Assembly: GCA_029973975.1 (NCBI GenBank)
Contig: JARKQF010000023.1
Span: 1 to 45,687, forward strand
Length of the DNA stretch: 45,687 nt
Reading direction: 5' to 3'
From: Paludibacter sp.
GTDB taxonomy: Bacteria; Bacteroidota; Bacteroidia; Bacteroidales; Paludibacteraceae
Shown: positions 1 to 6,984 of the stretch, piece by piece
Layout of the letters: the number at the start of each line of letters is the position of its first letter
How positions within the stretch are numbered: position 1 is the stretch's first letter
Program-made: the position numbers and the translations under genes
Notes under the pieces: generated by a model
The model's database searches: none
Seen by the model: the letters and a program-made list of their open reading frames with translations, nothing else
What the model was told of the DNA's origin: nothing

Positions 1-543
1 TGTTCCCGTTTTTCAGAAATGAAGACGGATGTTATCGCTTTGTCTTTTTCTGTCCGTGAAGAAACAATAATACTATTGATTATCAATATAATATAACTTA
101 AAGATTCTGCCGATAACCTATGATTTATAGAGGAAAGATACTGATTTTATAAGATATATCATCATTTTCAATGTTTAAGTATTGGTGGCTTCTGTAAGCC
201 CCTGTTTATGTTCTTTGTGAATCAAAGAACTTCTGCGTTCTATAATAGTAAACGCAAAGTGTTCGACCAAATTTCTTTTTACTACACTTCTCTCCGGTAT
301 AATTTCTTCCTCATTAGCGAGTATCAAACCGGGTACTTTTTGACCCCATGTTCAGGATACAAAGGTATTTCGGCTAATCCTGTCGCCAAATTGTTGCCTG
401 AAAAATCTTCCTCTTTCCCTACGGGCGAGCGTATTTATTCACCCAAAATTTGTCTTCGGCGGATTCAGCCGACCTTTTCACGTATCCGAAACATAAGGTC
501 AGTACACCGGCTCCGATACGGCATAAAAAAAAAGTCAGAAATT
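1..543. other. Left-edge stretch with no convincing gene
   Basis: I see no supportable gene here. An open frame runs from 208 into the gene at 544, but its first 112 codons look like random translation, so I do not treat them as coding. The stretch has two small inverted repeats: GGCTT/AAGCC with a 4-base loop at 187-200, and a perfect 8-bp pair GTTCTTTG/CAAAGAAC with a 5-base loop at 210-230. Either could be a weak terminator or a leader structure for the operon that follows. No clear promoter could be fixed. Confidence 0.4.
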
Positions 544-774
544 ATGAGAAGTATAGTAAAAAATAGGAAACAAGGTAGTAACCTTCCAATTAGCATAAAA
601 TTGGTTGTGAAAATCGTTCTCGTGGCTTTGGGTTGCTCCGTGTGGGGAACAGGGTTTATTTGGGCTTTAGTGGGCTTGTATCTCTTTCTTCCTGTTATTC
701 GGGGTATCCTCTCCTTCTTCGTGGGTTTAGGTGCTATAATCCTATTTATTCTCATTCTTTTCTCCTTTTTATAA
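544..774 (+). CDS. Small two-helix membrane protein, unknown function
   Basis: A 76-aa protein of unknown role. Residues 1-20 are basic (RSIVKNRKQ), followed by two long hydrophobic stretches, about residues 22-47 and 50-76, that read as membrane helices, so the product should sit in the inner membrane. I chose the ATG at 544 because the open frame upstream to 208 has no hydrophobic pattern and looks non-coding. The gene ends 19 bases before the next gene on the same strand, so they are probably co-transcribed. I recognise no domain. Confidence 0.55.
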   Translation: MRSIVKNRKQGSNLPISIKLVVKIVLVALGCSVWGTGFIWALVGLYLFLPVIRGILSFFVGLGAIILFILILFSFL

Positions 775-793
775 TCCCTTAAAATTTAGAGTT

Positions 794-1795
794 ATGAGCA
801 AAGTATTTTTATTAGGAGCAAATAAGGAAATTGACAGAGCCAAACAAGTCGTAGAGGCTAATCAAATAATCCAAATGGAGGGTTACAGTTACGACAGGTA
901 TGTAGTCTATGAAATCCGCAAAAACGATTGGGGAATTGCTTACAAGTTGATTAACCTGCGTACAAAGGAGTATCAAACAGCCGACATTATCAGACCATTG
1001 AAAGAAAAATTCGGTATTGGTTATTACTATGACAGCGAGAACCCTGAATTTATGGACAGTTTCGAGGTCGCAATGCTTCTTCAGCAAGCACAACAACAGA
1101 AAAAAGCAGAGGAAGCCAAAGCCGAGCAGGAAAAAATCAGAGTAGAGCAGGTTAAGGAAATCGGGCGTAAACGCTTTGCCGAAATATTCTCTGAAGATGC
1201 ACAGGCAGTTATCGTAGCACGTTTAAGACAAAACGAGAGCGACAGCTATACCGACTACTACTCATATAGTACACAACGGACGGTTATCATAGGCTTTTCA
1301 AAGCACAAAAGGGACATCTTTTCCGAAATGCGCAAACACGCATCCAATTTTGAGGGAACCGCCTATTTAGCTGAATTTAACGAGGATTACGAACACCGTG
1401 AAAAGTACAGCATGGGCGTCGGCTATTATTTGGGAAAAAGCAAGTACAGCGGTTGGATAATCGAAAAAGAGCCTGTTTATGACCGAAATCGCACGATTGA
1501 AGATTTTGCTTACACAGCAGGAGAAGAAAATAACATACATATCAGCAAAGGCGACACAACACCCCCAAACAAGCCAACAGAATCAACAGGAGAAAGTAAA
1601 GACGGCTGTACACTGGTTGAGTATTCTGCCAAAGCCGTAGCGGTATTCGGAGAAACCAAAGCAATCAAAGACGAACTCAAAGCAATGGGCGGGCGCTTCA
1701 ACAGCCGATTGACATTCAACGGAAAGAAGTTGGCAGGTTGGATATTCCCGAAATCACAGGAGCAGCGGTTAGCCTATTATTTCGGATTGGATTAA
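794..1795 (+). CDS. Conserved ICE accessory protein, unknown function
   Basis: A 333-aa soluble protein of a type common in Bacteroidales ICEs but without known function. The N-terminal part (about 1-100) is a compact alpha/beta region. Residues 100-130 are rich in Q, K, E and A and probably form a coiled coil. Residues 130-240 form a second globular region. The last 60 residues form a distinct small domain (VFGETKAIKDELKAMGGRFN followed by GWIFPKSQEQ), which recurs in Bacteroidota mobile-element proteins. A Thr/Pro/Ser-rich linker at about 255-275 separates it from the rest. The gene lies in a plus-strand operon with PcfK- and PcfJ-like genes. Function is not inferred beyond ICE accessory role. 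Confidence 0.6.
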   Translation: MSKVFLLGANKEIDRAKQVVEANQIIQMEGYSYDRYVVYEIRKNDWGIAYKLINLRTKEYQTADIIRPLKEKFGIGYYYDSENPEFMDSFEVAMLLQQAQQQKKAEEAKAEQEKIRVEQVKEIGRKRFAEIFSEDAQAVIVARLRQNESDSYTDYYSYSTQRTVIIGFSKHKRDIFSEMRKHASNFEGTAYLAEFNEDYEHREKYSMGVGYYLGKSKYSGWIIEKEPVYDRNRTIEDFAYTAGEENNIHISKGDTTPPNKPTESTGESKDGCTLVEYSAKAVAVFGETKAIKDELKAMGGRFNSRLTFNGKKLAGWIFPKSQEQRLAYYFGLD

Positions 1796-1805
1796 GTAGT
1801 AACAC

Positions 1806-1826
1806 GGGGCAGAGCCTTTCTGCCCC
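1806..1826 (+). promoter_or_regulatory. Intergenic hairpin upstream of the PcfK-like gene
   Basis: A perfect 8-bp stem, GGGGCAGA pairing with TCTGCCCC around a 5-base loop, sits between two genes of the same operon, 15 bases before the start codon at 1842. There is no T-run after it, so it is unlikely to be a terminator. It may stabilise or punctuate the transcript. A similar hairpin precedes the gene at 3825. Confidence 0.5.
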
Positions 1827-1841
1827 ACAACACCCAAAAGT

Positions 1842-2252
1842 ATGAAAGCATCAAATCATTTCAAAAATACAATTAAGGCATACTTAGATAAGAGAGCCGA
1901 AACAGATGTATTGTTCTCATTCCAATACAGCAAACCCGAAAAGAGTATTGACGATTGTGTTACCTATATTCTCAATACTGTACAGAAAAGCGGTTGCAAT
2001 GGTTTTGCAGACGATGAAATCTATTCAATGGCGGTACACTATTACGATGAAGATAACATTGAAATAGGTAAGTCGATAAACGCCCATGTAGTAGTAAATC
2101 ATGTAGTAGAACTGACTGAAGAAGAAAAGGAACAGGCTCACCGAGATGCTATACAAAAGGCACAGGACGAAGCATACAGGAAGATGATACAGCCAGTCAA
2201 AAAGAGCAAGAAAGTAGTATTAAATCCCCAACCATCTTTGTTTGATTTTTAA
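1842..2252 (+). CDS. PcfK-like protein
   Basis: A 136-aa protein matching my recollection of the PcfK-like family, small proteins of conjugative elements whose genes usually lie beside pcfJ, as here. Their biochemical role is not well established. The fold appears to be mixed alpha/beta up to about residue 85, then a charged helix (EEEKEQAHRDAIQKAQDEAYRKM), then a basic tail. The protein ends NPQPSLFDF; QPSLF fits the QxxLF pentapeptide that many bacterial proteins use to bind the DNA polymerase sliding clamp. That suggests, without proving, a link to replication or second-strand synthesis of the transferred DNA. The next gene starts 10 bases downstream. Confidence 0.65.
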   Translation: MKASNHFKNTIKAYLDKRAETDVLFSFQYSKPEKSIDDCVTYILNTVQKSGCNGFADDEIYSMAVHYYDEDNIEIGKSINAHVVVNHVVELTEEEKEQAHRDAIQKAQDEAYRKMIQPVKKSKKVVLNPQPSLFDF

Positions 2253-2262
2253 ATATTATCCT

Positions 2263-3555
2263 ATGAAAGCGAAGAATAAATTCCAAGCACAGGTAGTAGA
2301 AGCAAGTAAGACCCTGCCGAAACTCACAAATGAACAAATTCAATGGGGTTATGAGAACGGTATCGACCATATCGGGCGCAGAACCGATAAGGGAGTGATA
2401 ACCTGTACAAAATGCGGTCATTCATGGCAGGGAGCAGGGTATTTGGTGGAAACCCTTACTGATTGCCATTGTCCGAACTGTAAGACCAAACTAAAGGTTG
2501 AAACCACCAAGAAACGAACATTTAACGCTCGTTACTACATGACGGTAGTAACCGCCCATGCAGGTTATCAGGTATTGCGCTCTGTAATGCTATTTTGTTC
2601 GGTTAAGGTCGGAGAAACGCCCAAATACGATTATTCAGAGGTTATGCAACGGTGGATTGCTCCCAATGGAAAGCACTGCACATTCGCAAAACTCCGTCAG
2701 ACAATGGGTACTTGTTATTATGATGCGTGGATATTCCACACCCCATTGGAACTACGCCATGAGAACAGCAATAATAAGTTCTATATCAATGTATATGACA
2801 AAATCTTTACGGGAGTGGTTTATCCCCGAATGAAACTAATCCCCGAACTAAAAAGGACAGGCTACAAAAAGGGATTATACGGACAAAAGCCGTTAGATCT
2901 TTTCCGTACCCTACTTACTGACAGCCGAGCCGAAACGCTGATGAAAACAGGCTATACCAAGCTACTGAAACGCATCATGGACAGCGGTTGGAAGAATATC
3001 GACAAGTATTGGCAATCTGTCCGCATCTGCATCCGAAATGGCTACAAAATCAACGATGCAACACTTTGGTGCGATTATATAGATAATCTCCGATTCTTTG
3101 GCAAAGATCTCTATAATGCTAAATATGTATGCCCAACAGACCTCAAAGCTGAGCATGACAGGTATATGCTGAAGAAAGCCAAAGCTGATGCACAAGCGGA
3201 ATTGAAAAAACAACTTGAAAAAGAAGGCGAATTTAGGGCGATTAAAGCCAAGTTTTTCGGACTTATATTTTCCGATGGGCGTATCAGTGTTCGTGTACTT
3301 GAAAGCGTGCAGGAAATAGTAGCAGAGGGACAAGCGATGCACCATTGCGTGGGTAGTTATTCGACCAAAGAAGATTCCCTTATCCTTTCGGCAACCATTG
3401 ACGGCAAACGCATTGAAACCATAGAGGTATCTATTTCCAAACTGAAAGTTATTCAATGCAGGGGATTATGCAACAAAAACACCGAACATCATAATCAGAT
3501 ACTTTCACTTGTAAATAACAATATGCCACTCATTGAACAACGATTGGCAGCATAA
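2263..3555 (+). CDS. PcfJ-like protein with zinc ribbon
   Basis: A 430-aa PcfJ-like protein. Residues about 48-70 hold two CxxC pairs (CTKCGHSW and CHCPNCK) that form a probable zinc ribbon. The C-terminal third has the family hallmark around MHHCVGSY (near residue 359), followed by strands and a conserved C in IQCRGLCN. PcfJ proteins are encoded by many conjugative elements, next to pcfK, and their function is unclear. I chose the ATG at 2263 rather than the in-frame TTG at 2242 because the TTG overlaps the preceding gene and adds seven unconserved-looking residues. The product is probably cytoplasmic and may bind nucleic acid through the ribbon. Confidence 0.7.
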   Translation: MKAKNKFQAQVVEASKTLPKLTNEQIQWGYENGIDHIGRRTDKGVITCTKCGHSWQGAGYLVETLTDCHCPNCKTKLKVETTKKRTFNARYYMTVVTAHAGYQVLRSVMLFCSVKVGETPKYDYSEVMQRWIAPNGKHCTFAKLRQTMGTCYYDAWIFHTPLELRHENSNNKFYINVYDKIFTGVVYPRMKLIPELKRTGYKKGLYGQKPLDLFRTLLTDSRAETLMKTGYTKLLKRIMDSGWKNIDKYWQSVRICIRNGYKINDATLWCDYIDNLRFFGKDLYNAKYVCPTDLKAEHDRYMLKKAKADAQAELKKQLEKEGEFRAIKAKFFGLIFSDGRISVRVLESVQEIVAEGQAMHHCVGSYSTKEDSLILSATIDGKRIETIEVSISKLKVIQCRGLCNKNTEHHNQILSLVNNNMPLIEQRLAA

Positions 3556-3574
3556 ATCATCTAAAATTAACAAT

Positions 3575-3781
3575 ATGAAAGCAAAAGAAGTAAACGGAAA
3601 TTTAATCGGAAAGTACTGCCACATTTCGGGCGACTTAGAGAACGGATTTTTTAATGGAAAGCCGTATATCTGTCACGAAAGTATCACAAGAGTTATCACT
3701 CGCATAACTGATACCCATATCATTTGCGAATGTGGTAGGAAATTCTTGAAAAACGAAAACTTAGAGATTGTAGAACGATAG
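3575..3781 (+). CDS. Small cysteine-containing protein, unknown function
   Basis: A 68-aa protein starting at the ATG at 3575, 19 bases after the PcfJ-like gene. The frame is open further upstream to 3533, but that would overlap the preceding gene. The sequence looks like a small beta-rich fold with Cys residues near 15, 29, 52 and 54, ending in CECGRKFLKNENLEIV. The CxC pair could hold a metal, but no full zinc site is evident. No family was recognised; the position in the operon is the only functional clue. Confidence 0.5.
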   Translation: MKAKEVNGNLIGKYCHISGDLENGFFNGKPYICHESITRVITRITDTHIICECGRKFLKNENLEIVER

Positions 3782-3790
3782 TAAATAATC

Positions 3791-3808
3791 GGGCGGAGCA
3801 ATCCGCTC
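3791..3808 (+). promoter_or_regulatory. Hairpin with GNRA-type loop before the DUF3873-like gene
   Basis: GGGCGGA pairs with TCCGCTC (one G-T wobble) around the loop GCAA, a GNRA tetraloop in RNA. It lies 16 bases before the start codon at 3825 and is followed by an A-rich leader, the same arrangement as at 1806-1826. It has no T-run and is probably an RNA punctuation or stability element. Confidence 0.5.
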
Positions 3809-3824
3809 ACAAAACAACATAAAA

Positions 3825-4034
3825 ATGAACACAAATTCAATCAACCACAACGGTTGTTCCGTTTGTGAAACAGGGAAAGAGAACTATACAACCTTTATTG
3901 CAGGAGCATTCAGAGGTGCGGAATATTACCAATACGACTACCGCCACACGGACGGAGAACTGTTCTTTACGGTTGCCAAATCATTGGAGCAATGCCGAAA
4001 AGAACGGGACGAGTGGCACTTGAAAAAGCAGTAG
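3825..4034 (+). CDS. DUF3873-like small protein
   Basis: A 69-aa protein that I match from memory to the DUF3873 family of Bacteroidales mobile elements. The recognisable part is YQYDYRHTDGELFFTVAKSL, followed by EQCRKERDEW near the C-terminus, with CSVC near the N-terminus. The function is unknown. It is the last gene of the plus-strand operon and is followed 14 bases later by a terminator hairpin. Confidence 0.6.
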   Translation: MNTNSINHNGCSVCETGKENYTTFIAGAFRGAEYYQYDYRHTDGELFFTVAKSLEQCRKERDEWHLKKQ

Positions 4035-4048
4035 TAATCATAAGGACA

Positions 4049-4074
4049 GGCGATTTTTCGCCCGTTACTTTTTC
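4049..4074 (+). terminator. Rho-independent terminator of the left operon
   Basis: GGCGA pairs with TCGCC around TTTT, and GTTACTTTTTC follows, giving a stem plus T-run directly after the last plus-strand gene. The T-rich tract is also the left arm of a perfect 11-bp inverted repeat (GTTACTTTTTC at 4064-4074 and GAAAAAGTAAC at 4100-4110), so an alternative, longer hairpin is possible. Confidence 0.6.
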
Positions 4075-4158
4075 CATGACTTTTCAAAAATGACGGGGAG
4101 AAAAAGTAACAAAAAGCCGAAAGATAGAATAGACTATAAGTTTGTCTATATTTAAAGG

Positions 4159-4192
4159 AAAAGCCTATCAGAATATTTTCTAATAGGCTTTT
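4159..4192. terminator. Bidirectional terminator between convergent operons
   Basis: AAAAGCCTAT pairs perfectly with ATAGGCTTTT. After one mismatch the stem continues with AGAA/TTCT around a TATT loop. The flanking A and T runs make it look like a terminator on both strands. It lies between the plus-strand accessory operon and the 3' end of the minus-strand transfer operon. Confidence 0.65.
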
Positions 4193-4247
4193 AATATATA
4201 TAGTTCGTTTTACTTGGTGGAGGGGCTAACATTACCTTAGCTGAACC

Positions 4248-4481
4248 TCATGTTTCCATTTTGGTCTCCAGTACCCCCAGCTTGTTAATTAGTGTTTTCA
4301 TACTCATTCCTCCATTTTTAATGTCTTTAATTAGTTTTACAATTTCAAAAATCAAGTCTTTCAATTTCATCAATTCAACTTTTTTGCCACATATAACATT
4401 GATGATAGTTATAATAGGTTTAAAGACCGTAGGAACATATGGTTCAACTAATTCAATAAACGATAATGTCCAGTATTTGTA
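4248..4481 (-). pseudogene. Decayed ORF at the end of the tra operon
   Basis: On the minus strand a frame is open from 4481 to a TGA at 4248-4250 and its translation looks protein-like, with LMKLKDLIFEIVKLIKDIKN in the second half. The same frame continues upstream through one in-frame TAG (4482-4484) to about 4526, just after the 80-aa gene ends. There is no ATG at a sensible place, only an internal one that would give about 40 residues. I read this as a remnant of a small gene that once followed the 80-aa gene. A real short gene cannot be excluded. The plus-strand reading of the same bases looks like a shadow. Confidence 0.3.
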
Positions 4482-4535
4482 CTAAAACCAACAAAGATAA
4501 TGCCATTTTTTGAAATGCGCCAGATTGACAGATAA

Positions 4536-4778
4536 TTATCCCTTTCTGCTTAAATAGGATTTTAGGGCATTTGCAATGTGTTTTCTTGGAGGTTGCATTG
4601 GATGTGTCTTACCCGGCTTTGTTTTTCTTTCCTCTTTCAAGAATACAGCATTAGCTTTTTTATAGTCATTAGGATATGTTTCTATAAACTTATCTACAAA
4701 TTCTTCTTCTGAATAACCTTCAGGTAGTATTCCCAATATAACTTGTATTTTTTCGTCGATTTTCAATATTACACTCAT
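4536..4778 (-). CDS. 80-aa protein of unknown function
   Basis: An 80-aa protein starting with MSVILKIDEKIQVILGILPEG. The first 55 residues look helical and acidic (GYSEEEFVDKFIETYPNDYKKA). The C-terminus is basic (KTKPGKTHPMQPPRKHIANA), so it could contact nucleic acid, but nothing identifies a family. I prefer the ATG at 4778; an alternative start 12 codons upstream adds unlikely residues. It follows the PH-domain gene by 57 bases on the minus strand and is the last intact gene of the transfer operon. Confidence 0.5.
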   Translation of the reverse strand: MSVILKIDEKIQVILGILPEGYSEEEFVDKFIETYPNDYKKANAVFLKEERKTKPGKTHPMQPPRKHIANALKSYLSRKG

Positions 4779-4835
4779 AAATTTCTGATTTAAAGAGAGA
4801 ATGCAAAGATACAATATTTATCCGATATATCTGAA

Positions 4836-5279
4836 TTAGGTAATCTGAATATTTATAGCTCTCTTAAACCGATATGGATTGGTAACATAATAGTAACAGT
4901 TGGTAGCACCGCCAGTTGTAACCACGATAGAACCATATCCGAAAATACGCCCTGCAATACTTTGTATCACCTGAATACCTTCACATTTGGCAAGTACCAA
5001 TTCAACCGTCCGACGGCTGATTACTCCTGTTTTGATAATTACCCGTTTATTGGTTACGGCATAGATTGAGCCGATTTTCACAAACACACGCTGAACAAGG
5101 GCAACCAGTCCCAAGAACAACAGCGTAAGTCCCAAATAGTGTGTTATCCGAACTTCGTCGAAGTAACACATAAACCCGATAGCCAATAATATGGCAGGTT
5201 GCAGGAACAAGAATATATGTATCCGTGCCCTATACATTATTTCTTCTCCGGGCTGTAAATATGTGGTAAGAAATTTCAT
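4836..5279 (-). CDS. Bacterial PH-domain (YdbS-like) membrane protein
   Basis: A 147-aa membrane protein. Two hydrophobic helices (about residues 18-37 and 43-65) are followed by a bacterial PH-like (YdbS/DUF304) domain, recognisable from YAVTNKRVIIKTG and the later strand GYGSIVVTTGG. Such proteins are membrane-anchored with an unknown partner. The ATG at 5279 overlaps the stop codon of the M23 peptidase gene (ATGA), which suggests translational coupling and fixes this start over an upstream alternative. Its place behind the peptidase suggests a role in envelope adaptation during conjugation, but that is inference. Confidence 0.65.
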   Translation of the reverse strand: MKFLTTYLQPGEEIMYRARIHIFLFLQPAILLAIGFMCYFDEVRITHYLGLTLLFLGLVALVQRVFVKIGSIYAVTNKRVIIKTGVISRRTVELVLAKCEGIQVIQSIAGRIFGYGSIVVTTGGATNCYYYVTNPYRFKRAINIQIT

Positions 5280-5878
5280 GCTGTTTTTTCGTTTATAATT
5301 TGTTTGCTCCATATTTCAATCAGGCAGTAGCACCATTCGGCAGGGTTCAGGTAACGTTTACCTTTCCTTATTTCATAGTGTAAATGACTACCAGTGGCTA
5401 CTCCCGTGTTTCCCACACAAGCAATTTGTGTAGCGACATTTACCGAATCCCCGATATTTACTACTGTCTTGCTCAGGTGTGCGTAAAATGAACGGAAATC
5501 CCCTGCGTGCTGAATCTCTATATAGTTCCCATACCCCGAACAATACCCCTTACGAACTACTATTCCGTTACCAGTAGCATATACGGGAGTACCTTTCATT
5601 TTGGGTATGTCAATCCCAGTATGGAATTTCCGTATCTTATAGATAGGATGATAACGCATTCCGAAGCCTGATGAAATCCGCAATGGCTTCTTAATTGGAA
5701 AAATCACAGGATAGTCGGATAGTTCTTCGATAGTCATTTGCATTGAATCAGCTATACGCTGAAATTCTTTTACTGAATAAGCCTGTTCCGTACATTTTGC
5801 TATTTCCAATTTTCTGTGTGGCTGTCCCCATGCAGTTAGATGAAGCAACACAATGAAGAATGTTATTATATATTTCAT
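5276..5878 (-). CDS. M23 (LytM-type) metallopeptidase of the transfer system
   Basis: A 200-aa secreted or periplasmic protein with a signal peptide (residues about 1-18, MKYIITFFIVLLHLTAWG) and a C-terminal M23 domain. The zinc-binding HxxxD is in FHTGID, and the second motif is HLHYEIR; SSGFGMRYHP before them is also typical. M23 enzymes cut peptide cross-links in peptidoglycan. Here, behind traQ, it probably opens the wall locally for assembly of the conjugation channel. The ATG at 5878 is preferred to a TTG two codons upstream. It overlaps the next gene by four bases. Confidence 0.8.
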   Translation of the reverse strand: MKYIITFFIVLLHLTAWGQPHRKLEIAKCTEQAYSVKEFQRIADSMQMTIEELSDYPVIFPIKKPLRISSGFGMRYHPIYKIRKFHTGIDIPKMKGTPVYATGNGIVVRKGYCSGYGNYIEIQHAGDFRSFYAHLSKTVVNIGDSVNVATQIACVGNTGVATGSHLHYEIRKGKRYLNPAEWCYCLIEIWSKQIINEKTA

Positions 5879-5898
5879 AATCAATCTGTAAATACAGT

Positions 5899-5924
5899 AA
5901 GTACCCGAATTGCTCCGGGTACTT
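5899..5924. other. Hairpin between traQ and the M23 gene
   Basis: AAGTACCCG pairs perfectly with CGGGTACTT around an 8-base loop; a second small inverted repeat CTGTA/TACAG lies at 5886-5897. Neither is followed by a T-run on the minus strand, so this is more likely an RNA processing or stability element in the operon than a terminator. Confidence 0.45.
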
Positions 5925-5941
5925 TACTCATTCAACTTCTC

Positions 5942-6385
5942 TTATTCTTCGTCTTCTGTATCTTCTTCCTCTCCTTTGTCATTCTGCCAACTGAATGTTT
6001 TTTGTGCTACCTGACCGAAGTTATCTTCGATATACACATCAATTACTTGTTGGTCGGTACAATGCGAAGTATAATAAAGCCTGAACGTTTCCTTTTTCAA
6101 AGGATAAAGGTCGTTAGGCGATAATACACGCCCATCATCCAATCGCAGTTCGCCCTTTCCGTCTGTTTGGAAATACCTGATGAAGAACTTTGCTTGATCA
6201 TAGTCGCCCTCTTTTACCAGTTGGCATCGAATTTCCGCACTTTCGCCCTGAACGATTTTTTTCTGGACGGGCATAGTAACAAGATCAAATGAATAAACCT
6301 GCTGAACATCCAAATCGTCACTACAGGCACAGACTATTGCCGATAGCAATAGCGTGTATAAAAAATATGCTAATGTCTTTTTCAT
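5942..6385 (-). CDS. traQ: Conjugative transposon protein TraQ (DUF3872)
   Basis: A 147-aa lipoprotein matching the TraQ/DUF3872 family of Bacteroidales ICEs. The N-terminus is a lipoprotein signal with VCAC as the lipobox, so the mature protein should begin at Cys and be anchored in a membrane. The rest looks like an immunoglobulin-like beta domain (QGESAEIRCQL, KFFIRYFQTDGKG). The C-terminus is very acidic (KGEEEDTEDEE). The ATG at 6385 is used because the upstream start is a TTG. It lies 12 bases after traO. The precise role in the transfer channel is unknown. Confidence 0.75.
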   Translation of the reverse strand: MKKTLAYFLYTLLLSAIVCACSDDLDVQQVYSFDLVTMPVQKKIVQGESAEIRCQLVKEGDYDQAKFFIRYFQTDGKGELRLDDGRVLSPNDLYPLKKETFRLYYTSHCTDQQVIDVYIEDNFGQVAQKTFSWQNDKGEEEDTEDEE

Positions 6386-6397
6386 TGTAGTCAAATA

Positions 6398-6982
6398 TTA
6401 ATTGATTATAAACTTTAACCCTACTCCGAACTGGGTATGGAAATGCCCCGTCGATGTCCCCCACAATACCCGCTCACGGGCAGTCAAAAGAAATACAACA
6501 CGGTCGCTCAGGTACGTTTCCATCTCCAACGTAATCGCACCGCCATAAATAAAGCTGTCTTTATCCCGAAGCGTGGAACCGTCAAAGAGCGTTTTTTCTC
6601 CCCAGTTGCTTGTTTCATATCCGGTGAGTGCAGATCCGCCCAAAGAGAAAAGAACTACCTTATTACGGTCAGAAAGAAATTTCAGGTAATAGCCGCCCTC
6701 TGCCGTGAACTGACTGACAGGTATCCTGTCTTCCTTATAGGGGTAGTATTTATTCAAAAACTCTGCGCCAAATACCCACTTATTGGCATGTTTGGTATAG
6801 GTGGCCATCGACAACCCGAAATAATATCCCAGTTCGTTTTTATTATCTGACGAATGAAATCCGTCCACCATTCCGCCAGTTACCTGTATGCCTTGCATAC
6901 CGGGTAAACAACGCTGTGCGTGGGCTTGGTCTATAAAGACCAGGCACAGCACAAACGTTACGATAATAGATAACCGTTTCAT
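6398..6982 (-). CDS. traO: Conjugative transposon protein TraO
   Basis: A 194-aa exported protein with a signal peptide (cleavage probably after AHAQ, about residue 23). The alternating hydrophobic and aromatic pattern (GYYFGLSMATYTKHANKWVF, GGYYLKFLSD) ends in VGLKFIIN. This is typical of small outer-membrane beta-barrels and fits the TraO family. It starts two bases after traN. In the CTnDOT-type apparatus TraO is thought to be an envelope component; no enzymatic motif is present. Confidence 0.8.
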   Translation of the reverse strand: MKRLSIIVTFVLCLVFIDQAHAQRCLPGMQGIQVTGGMVDGFHSSDNKNELGYYFGLSMATYTKHANKWVFGAEFLNKYYPYKEDRIPVSQFTAEGGYYLKFLSDRNKVVLFSLGGSALTGYETSNWGEKTLFDGSTLRDKDSFIYGGAITLEMETYLSDRVVFLLTARERVLWGTSTGHFHTQFGVGLKFIIN

Positions 6983-6984
6983 GG

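Noticed and set aside
208-543. Possible N-terminal extension of the small membrane protein gene
   Set aside because: The frame is open, but the translation has no consistent pattern and includes two inverted repeats; the membrane protein proper begins at the ATG at 544.
4261-4485. Plus-strand 74-codon hydrophobic ORF
   Set aside because: It lies opposite a minus-strand frame that looks more protein-like, and its hydrophobicity comes from T-rich DNA.
5899-5924. Terminator between traQ and the M23 gene
   Set aside because: The stem is strong but there is no T-run on the transcribed minus strand, and the genes on both sides belong to one operon.
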